Positions 24,667 to 52,600 of a stretch of 64,000 nt of DNA are shown in pieces (position 1 is the first letter of the stretch; each line of letters opens with the position of its first letter). The stretch comes from Symbiodinium microadriaticum. Its lineage: Eukaryota; Sar; Dinophyceae; Suessiales; Symbiodiniaceae. The stretch spans positions 837,814 through 901,813 of the forward strand of contig LSRX01000170.1 in NCBI GenBank assembly GCA_001939145.1, written 5' to 3'. The notes beneath the pieces are model-generated. The model was not told the DNA's origin, searched no databases, and was given only the letters and a program-made list of their open reading frames with translations. A program made the translations under genes and the position numbers.

Positions 24667-25257
24667 CTAGGCACCACGATCCACCGACACATCCGCCTGC
24701 AGCTCGCCAGCAATGCGGTCTTGGAACTCTTTCACGCGACGCTCCACCGCTCGCCTATCGGCCTCACTGAGGTAACCATCCAATCCACCGCCAGCAGACA
24801 ACGAAGGCATCTGCTGGCACACCGGCGGTGGTGGGAACGAAGCCGTCTTCGCTGGAATATGACCACGGCCGCGGGCGATGTAAAAATCTGTCTTTTTGGG
24901 TGTCGGCGGCCGACGCAAATCCAACCTGCTGCCAAATCGCCGGTGGCGGCGATTTCCCCTTGCAAGCCCTACCAGCGCCGGTCGCGCCTGTTGCCCTGTC
25001 GATGTCTGCTGGGGCCTCAGGCGCCGGCTGGGAGGTGGATGTAGTCGCGCGGGCGCCTTGGGCATGGCCTTCGCCTGCACCGCGGCAGCTGCCTGGTCGG
25101 CCCACGTAGCCTCAGCCCTCCCCACAGCGACGACCAAAGCATGTCGCTGGAGCCGCGTTCAATGTCCGAAGTGGATCGCGACGTCGACGCCGTTGTTCAG
25201 GGCGTCTTCCAGGACGGCGACAGCCCCCGCAATCTGCGATGCATTCACGGCCGACAT
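24667..25257 (-). pseudogene. Hypothetical reading frame with one in-frame stop
   Basis: From ATG 25257 the frame reads 32 codons, meets TGA at 25161-25159, and continues in the same frame to a stop at 24667. The second part ends with LSEADRRAVERRVKEFQDRI. Composition is Ala/Pro/Arg-rich and GC-rich like the RNase H fragment directly downstream, so it may belong to the same element copy. If the stop is read as a sense codon, the product would be about 195 residues. No domain was recognised. Confidence 0.4.
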
Positions 25258-26392
25258 AGCTCCAGCGAGGAGAATGCTAAAATGTGCTAAGCTGAAGCTA
25301 AAAATCGTCGGGCGTCGCAAGGCCTGCGGCAGCTGTGGCACATGCGTCGTTCGACGAACTTGTCCCTTCACACATTTCATGTGTTACACCCCAACCGAAG
25401 ATGTTTAAATAAGCTCCTCGCGTTCTCGCCACTTGTTGAAACGACGATCTTCGCTGGATTCCCGCGGCCGACTTCCTTCGAACTCAGCTACTCAGTAAGG
25501 CTCTGGAACTTCGAGTGCCCACAATGATCGGGGCGCCCGTCCTCCACAAGGCGCTCCTCGCAGAATGCGGAAAAATCACAACGAAAGGTCAAAGTCAGTT
25601 TTTGCCACATTACCTCGACGTGAAAGAAGTCGCCTTCAGCTGCCGCACCAAAAGGTTGTTCGGGAGATTCAAAGTCAGCCGTTGGTCTCCGTGTTGGAAA
25701 TAGGTTACCTGTCCGGATTCAACTCCGCCGGCCGGATGCTTGCTGGTGGCCCACGGACGCCTCCACCTCCAACTCCCGGACTGGTGGCGGTGCACTCCAC
25801 AGCTCCTCCACACAAAGGCTCTTGGGCGACCGCAACTCATTGCTGCAATCCGAAACCATGTCCGCCATCTTCTTCGCATCGTAGCCCATGCTCTCACGAA
25901 GCTTCATTTCTTCCTGCTGAATTCGACACTTGGCAGCCACAACGAAGCGCCAATGCGACGAGTGACTAGTGTCTGTACAATTTCACATGGCCATGGCCTT
26001 CCGGTCAAATATATTGTGGCTGCTGTAGTTGTCCCCGTCCTTTCAAATCATGTTTTTGAGCGCTTCTCCCTGGGCACAGAAATCACGAAATACGGCAGGT
26101 TCGTCACGATGCGCCTCTTTGCTCCATCGCCCGGGGGGTCGCTCCATGCACTTTTCCGGACAGTCTCGAATATCATCAAGGATGGCCTCTTTGCATCAGC
26201 TGAGTCTGAACAAGCTATCTGCGTCTGCATCTGTGGGCCTTCACGATATTCTTGGCCAGCTTAGATGCTGGCTCCTGCACTATGCAGAGCATGCAGACAA
26301 ACCCAGCCTAGGTGATTTCATGTCCTCTGTCAGGTTGGGTGCTTCTTGACGAGATTTACAGCCGCCCCACACCTTCGTCTGCTGCTAACATG
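25258..26392 (-). other. Spacer with one possible minus-strand exon
   Basis: Near 25918-25760 an AG acceptor is followed by a clean frame with KLRESMGYDAKKMADMV and KSLCVEELWSAPPPVREL, which looks translated. I could not link it to further exons or a family. The rest shows nothing. Confidence 0.25.
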
Positions 26393-29300
26393 CTAACTTT
26401 CGGCCAATTCAAAAAGGCTCATGCAGCAACACGCGCAGTTTGAGCCCGTTGCAGGCTTTGGCTCACCCTGTCTGTGATAATCGTTTGGGTAGCCTGGTGG
26501 TTGGAATGTGAATCAACTAGCACGCTTGACAGGGCACCCATGCAATGAAGACAAACGAAGCAAAATAAGCCCAACACCGAGAGGATGTTGGACATAGCGA
26601 ACTCCCTCGACCTCCATGGCCAAGATCTTGAGCCATCTCATCTACTGTCCACCCCGCCTGCCTGCCGATCACAAGAGATGTGCGAGTGCCCAAAAATGTG
26701 ACAGCGCGAGCCACAAGCTCGAGCCTCGAGTTTGGACACTGATTAGCTGGATAGAATGCGTTAGGAAACGGAACCTGCTCCTCAATTTCGCGGCATCCCA
26801 TGACGCCACCTGCGTACACACGACACTGCAGATGCGACAGGCTGCCTCATCAGCTTCACTGAGTGCTACACAGAGCCGTCGCGGACCGGGATAGCATTCC
26901 TTCTTCAGAACACGGCAATGTCTCAGGAAACAGGTGTGACTTGATCGGCACTTGTGTTGCATGGAAGCTCTGCGACTACTCTGGCGGCTCGGCCGCCGCT
27001 GGCAAACTTGTTGCTCGCACACCCGTAATAGCAACAAAGGCTCCCCGGTGCTGTATCACGTTGATCACTGAGCTGAATTCAAATTTACAGGTAAATGCTG
27101 TGCGAAGCCTGGCGTGGCACAAAGTGACTCATCGTCACAACGAAGATCTCGTCATCGTCCTGCATACTGCAGCTTCATAGGAGATCCGTTCAGCTCAAGG
27201 CTTTCCCTGCGATTCCTTGGTTTTCGGCAGCGGTGGCAAGACTTTGCCATCCAATTGAGCCTCAGTCACCCCATCAGGACGGAGAGTGTGTATCTGTCGA
27301 ATCTGCAGGCTTTCGTGACGAAACACCTCCCTCGGAATACTGGATGCCTTGACACTTCGACTAAGGCTGCCTGCTTGTTTCGCTTCCTCTGCAACGACTT
27401 CTGCCCTTTTCAGGGCATCCCGAGCCTTGCCAGGTGTGCAAAGAGTAGTGTGTGAGAGTGGGACGAGAACTTCATTGGTCGAAGTCCAAGAATGGCACAG
27501 CCGGGGGTGCTGCAGCGATGCGCCGTTCATTTAACCTCGCGCTGGCTGCCCTCTGCAATCTGTGCACTCGCACAGCAAGAGTGAGGCGAATGCGAGAGGA
27601 AGAAGTCAGCAATTTCGGGCTGTTGCGCATCATTGGTGTCCCCACCTGAACGAGGACACATGATTCCGCGGTGCTTGCTGTGGTTGTTGCCTTCTGTGGG
27701 AGCTCTGGGCTCAGGAACAGACGTCCTGTTATGTCCCACGGCCACTGCGTTTGCATGTCAAAGGGGATGTCCGCCAAGTTGCGAGAAAACCTCACATGTG
27801 ATTGCTGTGGAGCATGCAGCAGCTCTGCTGCGTCTGGGAGCTACACCCATCAACCAAGTTGTCCTGCAGCTGCGGACGAATGTCTCAGTTTGGTCAAGTC
27901 AGAAGTGCAGACCTGGCATCCGCAGCCTGCGCAGCCTGCTATTACATGAGTCTTCATCGATCGGTCTAATCTCAAGGGTCAACGCAATGTCCCAGTCGGG
28001 ATCTCACGGTTCGTGTAGAACTTTCTGTTACACGCCGAACCAGACCAAAAGCAATAGACCAGGAATGAATTGACATCCAAGAAATGTCTGTCCGTAGCAA
28101 AGCCCGTGCAGAACTCAACCATCCGTCAAGGAATCCGGAAGTGGAAATTCTTATATCAAAACCAACGGAAAAACATCGGAAAACGTGGGCCAGCGCAACC
28201 CTCTGGCAAAAACAGCAGAAGGCGGCAATCCCTAAATACCGCCAAACATCGGGAATTGCCGACCAAGAGGCAAGCCTAAACCCCAAATTGGAGCAGTGCA
28301 AGCCCTGAAAATAGCAAACACGAACCATAGCCAACCCTGCACCAAATGAAATTTGAGCTATAATACGGCTGCCGGAACAGAAGAAAAAAAATGAAGCACA
28401 GCAGTAGTAACTATGTAAACACACGACCTGGCGAATCATGGTTGTCACGGGGATAATCGGGGCATACCGGGGCTTCTGGCTTTAATTACTGCTGGATGTT
28501 TATGCCTACTTGGAAAGAAGAGTGTCGGGCAAAAACCGCAACAACCAACATCAGTGCAAGAAACCTGCGCCCCTGATTCCAGGACCCCGTCATGGGGTTT
28601 CTGGACGTTTCTGTCACAATATTGAAAGAACCGTGTCTGGCAAACCACAACTCGCGCCTTAGCGTGAGCAACCCACGCCTGCCAGAAACCAGTAAATCCG
28701 ACCCGGTGCCCCAACCTCGCTGCCGAGCCCCGCCATCTGGCGCTTTTTCATGGGTCGCGTCACCGTGTCGGGATGTCGTGGACCAGGTGATTTCTGCAGA
28801 TCTTTCACAAGCCGCATCATCCTGTTTCATGGTGATCAGTCCAGATGGAGACAATGCTGCAACGAAGCCACGGGTAAAGGCTGCAGGACCAACCGGCAAT
28901 CTCCCGAACCTTTCTGTCTGCATGCGACCATGCGTCCCTTAGCCGACTGTTGCAAGCCCTTGCACCGACAGACTTCCTTCCCTCACTTGGCAGGTTCTTT
29001 GGCAAGCATGCTGCAAGATTGTCAGCGTGCTGCCACCGCACGGTATCGCAGACAGAGTCATCGTGCAAGTGTGCAGAATCCCTGACGACGGCCGGAGCCA
29101 AGCAAGCGAGAGATCCAGCATGTTCCAACTGTGAGTTGTTGGCTCAACTACGCTACCTCTTTGAAAGCGACAGTGCCTGGAGTGCGGTCCTTGTACCAGG
29201 AGAACAGCGGGCACACAGCGCAGTCTGAGTTAATGAAGGCAGGCCTGCAGCAGCAACCCGTGGTGTAAAGCTATCGCGTTGAAGCACGGATCTAAAAAGA

Positions 29301-30448
29301 TCTGTCCAGACTTGGCCTGGTGTGCACGCCAAGTTCTTCGCAGATCTGGCAGGGCTGTGCCCACTTGGAGACTTGTCACGGTTGCGCTAAAGTGGGGTAT
29401 GCTTCAGCCTCCAATATCGCGAGGAACTTGTGCACGGATGACAAGCCGTCCTTCTTGCTCACCCACAGCCTGAATCTTCGAACATCTCTTATCCGTGGAA
29501 CTGCTTGAGGCATTGTCTGAGAACTGCACTCGTGGTTTCCAGGAACATAGAAAATTGCTCCAAACTTTGCCTCCGAGGCATTGACACGAGCATGAGGGAA
29601 TTAGATTCGGCAAATTCTCGAAGCCGGTAATGCTAGCGATGCCTGCAGCAGGCGAAACGACGTTTCGATGACCTGCCCGAGTTGCAGCTTACAGGCTCAC
29701 GGTTCTTAGCTTCATCCTCCAGCATCCGCCAAGTCGACTCTGCAGACACAGCACTGCTGATGGCCCACGTCTTATAACGACTGGAGAGCGGATCTGACAA
29801 AGAATCGGAGCCTCCAAGCTCGATGCAATATCTCCTGCGAGTAAGAGAACTGTATCCTGCCAGTGCTCCGTCCAATTGCAGCAGGTACTTGTAGCAGCCC
29901 GTAAACCCCTCTTACAGTCAGGGACTCTTTGGCCCATCGTCACCCTCGGCAATAAGATCAAGCTTTGGCCTCCAAGGACCTCGAAAGCGATGAAGGCAGG
30001 TGGGCCACCTACCTCCACCCCACCTTTTGATCCGCTTCATGCCAAGAAGAAAGCGTGAGACCGCCTTGAATACTTTGCAGCTCAAGAACTGTCCTCGACT
30101 TCGGAACGCTAAAACGCGACACGTGCATCATAATCAGGTTTGCGTCTTGCCACTGGCCGAGAAATATCCCTTGTGCTACAGCTTCTCCCAAACTGCTGGT
30201 TCTGGACAGGCGTTTTCGACGTTCCTTTCTAACTTACCTCTTGCCCTCGGCTTAGCCACATCATGTCAGAAAGTTGAAGCGAAACAAAATCAACGGTCCT
30301 GGCAAATCGGGAGCTGCTTGAGATGAGTCATGTTTTTACCTTCGGCAAAGAAGAATGCACAGCTTCCAGCAAAGCCACTTCTGCACAGAAGTGCAGAGCA
30401 CTCAGTCGAGCCACCCATGTCAGAGTGCAGATCGCTCCACACCACCAC
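26393..30448 (-). CDS. Calcineurin-like metallophosphoesterase, about 16 exons
   Basis: Hydrolase of phosphate esters with a two-metal centre. Exons read from motifs and splice sites: 30448-30415 (VVVWSDLHSDM), 29856-29812 (DTVLLLAGDIASSLE), 29737-29699, 29564-29530 (FGAIFYVPGNHE), 29469-29409 (LWVSKKD), 29345-29317 (ICEELGVHT), 29224-29157 (CPLFSWYKDRT), 27804-27726 (FDMQTQWPWDIT), 27645-27591, 27541-27524, 27425-27372, 27159-27109 (EIFVVTMSHFVPRQ), 26809-26775 (GVMGCREIEEQ), 26739-26662 (CHIFGHSHISCDR), 26611-26578 (VEGVRYVQHPLG) and 26493-26393, ending TAG. All metal-ligand blocks (DxH, GD, GNHE, SH, GHSH) are present in the right order. The first exon with the start codon, any exon for the 30.4-29.9 kb gap, and some ends near 27.4-27.6 kb remain open. 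The substrate is unknown. Confidence 0.8.
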
Positions 30449-32189
30449 CTTGCTGTCGACGCAGGGAGAACATAAGAACACTTTTGCCAGCCAAAGTATG
30501 GCGAAGCCTCGGAGAACTCCCTCTGGAGCCTCGGCCAAGCCTGCAGCCGAAAGAGATTGAAATCACCCAAAATTCTCTCAGCGCGAGCTCTCCTCCGAAG
30601 GATTGACATCCAGTCGCCGCCATCGCCGTAGCATCGTCTCCTGCAGACGCATCTGAAAGAGAACATGGTCGCGGCATGCCTCCGAAGGGGTCCTTCGGCA
30701 AGGCTATCGCCTGAGCAACGAACAGGCTGCCCAACACTTTGCAGCTTCGCGGTCCTGCCTTGTCAATGCTTGACTCCACCGGAGCGAGCACCGGCTTTGC
30801 TTCAGCTTGCTTCGGTGGCTTCTGCCTGGATCAGTGCTGCTGCCGGCTGGAGGCAAGCTACAAGCTTGTGAAGCATTTCATGGAAGCCTTGTTGTCTTAA
30901 AATAGTGCAAGATAGTGTCGAACATGGCTAAATAGTGCGCATTAGGGCTTTACGTCACCGAAGCTGTTGTTAGAATGCGGTACGATGATTGAAATTACTC
31001 TTTCTGGAGCTATGCACTCCCACAAGACGACCAACTTCTTGCTGGTTGTCCGAGCTCAGGTGGGCTTTTGCAAGATGATCGCTAGGATTATTTGCTTTAG
31101 GACGATTGAAAGGCCACAATACAAAATCCTAGCTACTGCTGTTGGTTTTGGCGGGGCGCAGGGGTGCAAGACCGACTATGCACTGCCAACGATACCATCC
31201 TTGCTTAGCTACCGGCTTCTGCGAGGAGGGACTCTCATTGGTCTTCGGTGGCACCTTCTCCTGCCTGAGCGCGCTGCAATGCCAGAAGTTGGCAGAAGGC
31301 CGAGTCAGCTAAGCTGTGGGCCACAGAGCATGAGCAGCCACATTGCAGCCACATCGTGCACAGCCTTTCGAAAGCAAGGGCTCTCCATGGGTCACATGAA
31401 GTCACGTGTCTGGAAGCAGCAAAGGACAGGACGGGCGTCTCCCACATCCTGGCTGTGAGCTCTGAGCAAGCCCGACGCTGTGAAGACTTTAGGTGCCAGG
31501 CCATGTTCAAGGAAACCACATTCTCTTCCAGAGCCTGGCCGTTCTAACCCCTAAAAACCAGGATCAACTCTAAAACGTTCCGATTTCGCAAACCGCTGTG
31601 CGTCTGCCTCCGGCTCCGTAACAATGAAGCATATCACGCAAGAATGCTTCGTAGTAGAGGAGCATAAAGGAGCTGAACAGAACCATGCACACCCAACTGG
31701 TTCTTGAGTTGGGATTCCTCAGCACGATTCCTGAGCACGGATTGACATCCCCAGCAACCAAGCTGGGGAAACCTGGAACAGCATCCGTCCCACTATATCG
31801 GCCACCCCTGTGGTTTAACTGATGCCTCTGTATCATGCACGGTCCAACCCTTCCAGCCCTGTGCATTGCAAAGCAAGCAAGTCATGCTACTCGTCATAAA
31901 CAGGACCGTCTCGCAAAGCACTTGCATGAACACTGCTGACAGCCGCCCCGCTTGTTGCCTCAGACGTGCAATCGGTTAGAAGGGAGGCAGACGAAGGGAA
32001 GGCTTGGAGATGCAAGAAAAGAGAGGGAGAGGGAGTGAATCGAGAAAGAGGCCAGGGGAAAGAGATGCAATGGAGGAAGAGGGAACAGGCATCAACGCAA
32101 CTTTGAGAGAGATTACAAGACTCCAATTAAGGCCAGCTGCCCAGCAGGTCTATGCAGGGACCATCTGCTTCCTGTATGTGATGCTATGA
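30449..32189. other. Spacer; may hold the 5' exon of the phosphoesterase gene
   Basis: A minus-strand stretch near 30800-30500 (LGSLFVAQAIALPKDPFGGM) could be an upstream exon but is not convincing. No other gene, RNA or repeat was recognised. Confidence 0.35.
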
Positions 32190-33354
32190 CAGCACTGGAA
32201 AAGAGGTGAGCAGAATTGCTGAGCATCTCCTCCCAATCTGGGACATCGGTCGTTTCCACGACCTCCCACTCCCCGGCTGTTCCATCCTGGGCCGCAGCAT
32301 GCTGCTTGACGGTACGAGCGGGCAGTGTATCCTGTTGCACGGTCCTTGTCCCGGCAGACAAATCTGAGGCGTACCTGACACTCTTGAAACCCCTACCAAC
32401 GTGTGCTGGCACTGCACGTGGCAGTCTTGCTGCTCTAGGCACATCGGAGCAAGGATGTAAACCGTGGACAAGCATTGACTTGCCTGCAACAGAAACAGGA
32501 CGACTCGTGCATAACATACCCGATATCCTCCAGAACTGCAGTTTATCTCGTCTATGTGGGGTGCGACGACGTGTCTAGAATTGGAAACGGCCTTGACTGC
32601 ATGGTGTGCAAAAAGATTTGCCAATCTCACACTCAACCTCGAGATCGTACTTGCTCATGTCCGTCGGAAAACTCAGTTGAACGGAGGTCGCAAAGGCTTT
32701 CGTGACTTTTGGTGCGGGAATTTGAGGGCGTAAAAGTTGTCCGAGGCCCAGCTCTTTGCCGTCGAGAAGTATCCAGCGGCCTTCACCCTGCTCCAGTGCC
32801 TCAGAGCTCAAAGGGCTCTTGTCGTCCAGTAGAAGCCAACCTTCTCGCGGCTGGCCGTCCAGGATCTCACCTTTTTTCACGACACCAACGGCATCTGCCT
32901 GGGTTGATGGTAGGTTGCGGACCATGACCATGTTCACAACCACTTCAAATCGCGACGTTGGTGCTTTGGCGTATCGAATCCACTTGCTCAAGTCTCCCAG
33001 ATTCGGTTTTGCACGGCTCTTCTGCTTTGGCACCGGCACCGGATTTTGCACCTTCACTTTTGGCTCAGCCGGTGCGCCCTGGACCCTCTCCAATAGCCGC
33101 CCAAGACCTACAGAGGTCCCATCGATCAGCATGTACCCATCGCTCTCTTTGCCATCCGGAAGAGGATGCGGTATTCTCAGCCAGGGTTGGCCTGCAATCT
33201 CCTGGACGACCCCTTCTACAGTCTTGCCCTGTGCATGAAAGCCCATGATGCTGGCCGTCGTACTCGGGGTCTTGCGGATGATAACCCTGGTGTGCACAAC
33301 CTTCCACGTCGAAGACTTTCCGGGACCACCAGGGTAGCCTTTGGCCAGAGCCAT
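32190..33354 (-). CDS. Protein with two tandem SH3-like (SH3b-type) domains
   Basis: The main exon runs from ATG 33354 to about 32640 (open to a stop at 32575). Two similar units are visible: about residues 17-90 (WKVVHTRVIIRKTPST to GTSVGLGRLLERV) and about 135-212 (FEVVVNMVMVRNLPST to GKELGLGQLLRPQ). Each has the V..R..PS...G pattern and the G-W-L / L-L-D-G ending of bacterial-type SH3 repeats. A Lys/Pro-rich linker separates them. A GT donor after YDLE (near 32640) and a plausible later exon at about 32300-32190 (GEWEVVETTDVPDWEEML) suggest the frame end at 32575 is intronic. Such domains usually bind peptides or cell-wall material; the partner here is unknown. Confidence 0.65.
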
Positions 33355-34216
33355 GGCTCAATGTGCGAAAGCATCCAACTGTATAGCGCTAGTATCCCAA
33401 GTCTGGCAGTGCTGGCAGACCAGATGCATCCGAAGCGACAGCTACTGTAGGCTTGGAAGTAGCTTAGTTCAAGTGTCGAACCTACAGACATCACAAATGA
33501 TCCTTACCAAACGGCTAAACAGTCCGGTGGCTCAACCAACCGAAAGACCTAGAAATGAGTCTGAGTTCTTGCTTGACAATCATTAATCATATTGCTGTTC
33601 ATTTGCAACCACAAGCTCTTGCAACACAGTTGTTAAACCAAGCAGCAAAAGCTGTCATTGAAGCTCGGCGGGCAGAATAGTGCACACATATTATCGTTCC
33701 AAGAGACGGCTTGGCGTTGAAATGCGTTAACACTCACATCGGGGACATCAACTGGACACCTTGAGCAGTGTGGTGGTGGCTTCGTGCTTCTCGGGCTCGG
33801 GACTGAGCAAGAACACACGTCAATGAACTGATGCCCAATTCTTACTCTCAGGCTCTGCGGCTTTCCGCAGCTTACACAAAGATAGCAACAAAAGCACAGA
33901 GTCGCTCCGCTTGAGCAGCGCCAGAGCATCATTAAAATTACGCGTAAACATAACATCAAAGCCAGTTCGGACCATCATCACAGGCATCAGCTAGTTCTCT
34001 GACGAAAACTCTTAACTAACGAACAATATGTGCAGATTCAGATGTCCACTAAGCTGCGACTGACGAAAAAAAGAAGAGACCCCATCCTAACAGGCCGCAC
34101 GCGGTGATTTTCAATACTGGAAGCGGCCAACAGCCAAACCAGTGTTCTCCGCAGAAGCCGCCCCCGACTTCGTTCAGCCTTGCCGGCGCTCCATTACAGG
34201 CAACACTTCTTGAATG
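33355..34216. other. Intergenic spacer between the aminotransferase and SH3-like genes
   Basis: About 0.86 kb with only short, featureless open frames. It should hold the 3' UTR of the gene on its right and the trans-splice acceptor of the gene on its left, but neither can be pinpointed. Confidence 0.5.
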
Positions 34217-34399
34217 TCAAGAACTTTCAGGAAGACTTGAACTAAATTGCTCAGCCGCTGACTTGGGCTGGACAACCCCTCCATAACCTTCGTGGACAGG
34301 GTCACACGTGCTCGACATGTTGAAGAAAAGAAGACATGGAAGAACAAGGAAGATGAAGGGAGCGTGCCACTCGAACTCGGCGCGCCACCTCGCACGTAC

Positions 34400-49266
<14,867 letters not shown>

Positions 49267-49695
49267 TGCTCTGGGTCAAGAGCTGAGATGCACGGACGTC
49301 AAAGACGATTACGACTGCATCTTTGTTGGCAAGTGTACAACACGAATTGTCATGTCCTTTGCTTGTTTTTTTGCACGAGGCTTCCAAACGTTTCATGCTG
49401 CACCTTTGTGTATTGCTTGAGTGCGGTCGCGAAGTTAAATCCAGAACATTACGAGTCGGCTGTTATAGCGCATGGTGGGGTTACACACTGGACAACATGT
49501 TCAGTCAGGAGGAGTTCTTACATGCCTGTGGCAACCCTCTCCGAGTGCTCTCAAACTAAACGTGCAACATATCCGGTCAGTGTGACCAAACACTTTGCAA
49601 GGAATGGGTGAATGAAGACTTCTGCCATGAAGACAAGGCCCCAACCCTCCAGCACCTTCTAGGTGTGTTCCTGTATCCTGAAAGCCTCTTCTCCC
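49267..49695. other. Spacer between the RAP-type gene and the aminotransferase gene
   Basis: About 430 bp separate the stop of the RAP-type gene (49696) from the ATG of the aminotransferase gene (49266), both on the minus strand. No other feature is recognised. A trans-splice acceptor AG should lie here. Confidence 0.5.
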
Positions 49696-52600
49696 TCACT
49701 TTCGGCGCAAACAGGTGCCCCAGGGCTGCCGGCGTGTCCCAGCAATCTCGTCGGGCATCCAGGGGGTGGCCAGGAGATGAGGACGGCACCGTTTTGCACA
49801 ATCGCAAGCTAAAGAACTCCTGAATTTCTTGACGACCTTTTTTGCCGCATTCAAGGGAGCGAGCAAGTGCTTCAAGCCTACAGACGTTTGCAGAGCCTGC
49901 TCTATGTCGCTGAAATAGAACTCTTTGCAGACCCACCCCAGGGATGTCAGTTGTCTCGTGCGCGCTCGTGCGGAAGCCAGCATTGAACCTGAAATAGTTA
50001 AGTCCCGTGGAGACTGGATAAGCAGTGCAACTTGACCAAAAAGGACAGCTTGCACATAATGACACCCTCCAATCAACACTTTGGCTTCGTGAGCTATGGC
50101 CAGCTCGACCAAAGCATTGGAAACTTGGTCGGCATAGTCATATAGTGAACCTGCACTGCAAAGGCTAGATGGCTTCACTTCAAGATGAGGTAGTGTGGCC
50201 CCTTGCAAAACATCCATTCCCGCAATGGCCATTTCAAGTTCCAGTGACTGCAACACCATATGCCTGCCGGTATGGCAGGGATCGTGTTCATTTGCAAGCT
50301 GCACATCAAGCAGAATCTTTGAACCTGCAAATTCCTCAGCATAACCAAGGCATACAACGGCGGCGGCCAAATACAGCTTGCCTGTTGCATCCATAGAAAT
50401 AAGGGAAGAATTCCGAAAACATGGCAGCAAGACATGCCTAGCAAGATCGTCATAACACAGTTCGGCGAGAGCCCATGCCAGCGGTGGCCACCAATGCTGG
50501 TCTTGACCATGCTGCCACACCTCTTCGAGCCCTAGCATTTCCCGCATCAGCTGCACTACATCCGGAACTGGAGCTTGATCCCACGACAGCGAAGCACAAG
50601 CACAGAGAAGCTGTGCAGCAGCTCTTGCTGCAGTCAAGCACTCTGAGTTTGAAGCTCTTACGGCCCGGATGCCCTCGGAAGCTGCAGAGAGACAAGCAGC
50701 CACGCCATCTCGAACCCGCTGGTTCTTCTGCAAACGCTCTTGAACTCTCTCCCTCATGTGTGGACGTAGCTCTGCGAAAGCACCCCACAGGCGAAGAAAA
50801 GTAGGTGTATCGACGGTCTTGGACAGCAATCGTGGGAGTTGCCCTGCACAGATGTTTAAGAGCAGCGAGTCATCTAGCTTCAACCCAACCATAGCCTCCA
50901 CGAGATCTGCCATGTCCTGCAGATTGCAACGCCACCATCCTTGTGCACGACTGCGAATTGTTTTCATAAGCTCGGGAATGAGATCTGTTGAATCCATCTG
51001 CAGTCGAGACAATGCGTGCAGGGCATGGATGCACTCTGCCGCATCGAGCCATTTGACGAGCCGCGTTGCATCCCTCAGCAACTCTTCGAGCCCTTCAGGC
51101 ACATACTCAGCCTCTGCCAATCCGATCAAGATTTCGACGATATTGCTCGCATGCAACAGGTGCCGTTGCTGAAGCACTTGTCCAAAAAGACCCCTGTACA
51201 GGGATGTGTCGTCGACTCCAGCAGTACCGAAGCCGTGGATAGTGCGAGCGATCTGTAGTGGAGTGAATGATGCTGTGATGGCTTTGGCGTGCTTCTGCAG
51301 TGCTTTGAACAAGCCTTTGTGCGCATATTCTATTCCAGCGAAAGCTGCAACCACGCTAGAAACATCATGTGCATTCATGACGCGGACCTTGGATGTTAAT
51401 GTGTGGGCAAAATCATTGAAGATGCCTTCGTCAAACACACGCGCGTTGCTGAACGCAAATGCTAATGTGCACAAGTCTCGGGGAGCCTCGAAATCTAAAA
51501 ACTTGCTGCGCACCACAGGGGCTATGGTTTCAGTCAGTAGCTCTTCGTCAGCTTCCTGCAAACGGGACAAGGCCCAGGCAATTTGGGTTATTTCCTTCGG
51601 CGAACAACTCTCAGCTTTCTGCCGCAGCAGGTGCCGGATCTGTTCACACAGCTCACCGTGAGTGAAGTTCAAGATGGCCATCGCCCACAGGAGGGAAGTA
51701 ACGTCTGACATTGAGAACTCACTTAGGACTGGCATTGCCTGCTGTGCAATCGTAACAAACAGCCCCTCATCTCGAACTTGCAAGCGAGAAAGGGCGGCGG
51801 CGGCACAAGCTAGATCAAGCGATGTGGTCAGCTCGGGCAGTCTCTCGCTGAGCTGCCTGACCAACGATTCCTGCAGCTGCTCGCACTGCTTGAAGTGTTT
51901 GGGTGGTTTCGACTTGGCAAGGCTTCCCAGCAGAACGCTCAAGTCGCGCCCGGTAAATGATTCGCACTGCGCACATCGACCGATCAAGTCTCCCGACCAG
52001 TCCGGCCAGCACTGCAGACTCGCCAGAGACCACACCAGGTGGACCATCCCACGTGGGTTGAGAGCATCAACTTTGCGCGATACTGCACTCAGCATCAACT
52101 CAAAGCGAGGATTGTCAACCAGGGCCATGTGCGATCCATCATACAGCTTGGCAACCCTGTGCAGGGCTGTTACCAAGTTTATGGAGTCCATTCCTTGCAG
52201 CACCTCTGCTGTGCAGATGGCCAAGATGCGTCCCACGCTCCTGGCTCGCAGAATGTCCTGCTGAATGGCCAGTCGATCCGGGTGCATGTCGAGCAGCTCT
52301 TCTTTCCTCGCGGCCATAGATGCTCCATGAAATGCCAACGCACGTCGCCGCATTGAAGAATTCAATGAGTTCAAGGGCTGAAGCGGTTCTGGTGCTTTTG
52401 GAAGCGATTGCACTGCCAAGTGCTTGGTCTCAGGCTCAGCCGGTCCAAGTCTACCTTTGCCACTCAAACCCGGCTGAGAAGAGACTAGACATGCTTTAAG
52501 AACGTTCGACGATCTGCGAGCAGTGCTCGCAGGCGATCCAACACGTCTGACGACGGCCACAGGCTCAGATGTCTTAGGACTGGTCGTTGCCGGTGCCGCT

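Noticed and set aside
49608-52356. Plus-strand open frames of 70-200 codons opposite the RAP-type gene
   Set aside because: Shadows of the long minus-strand coding frame.
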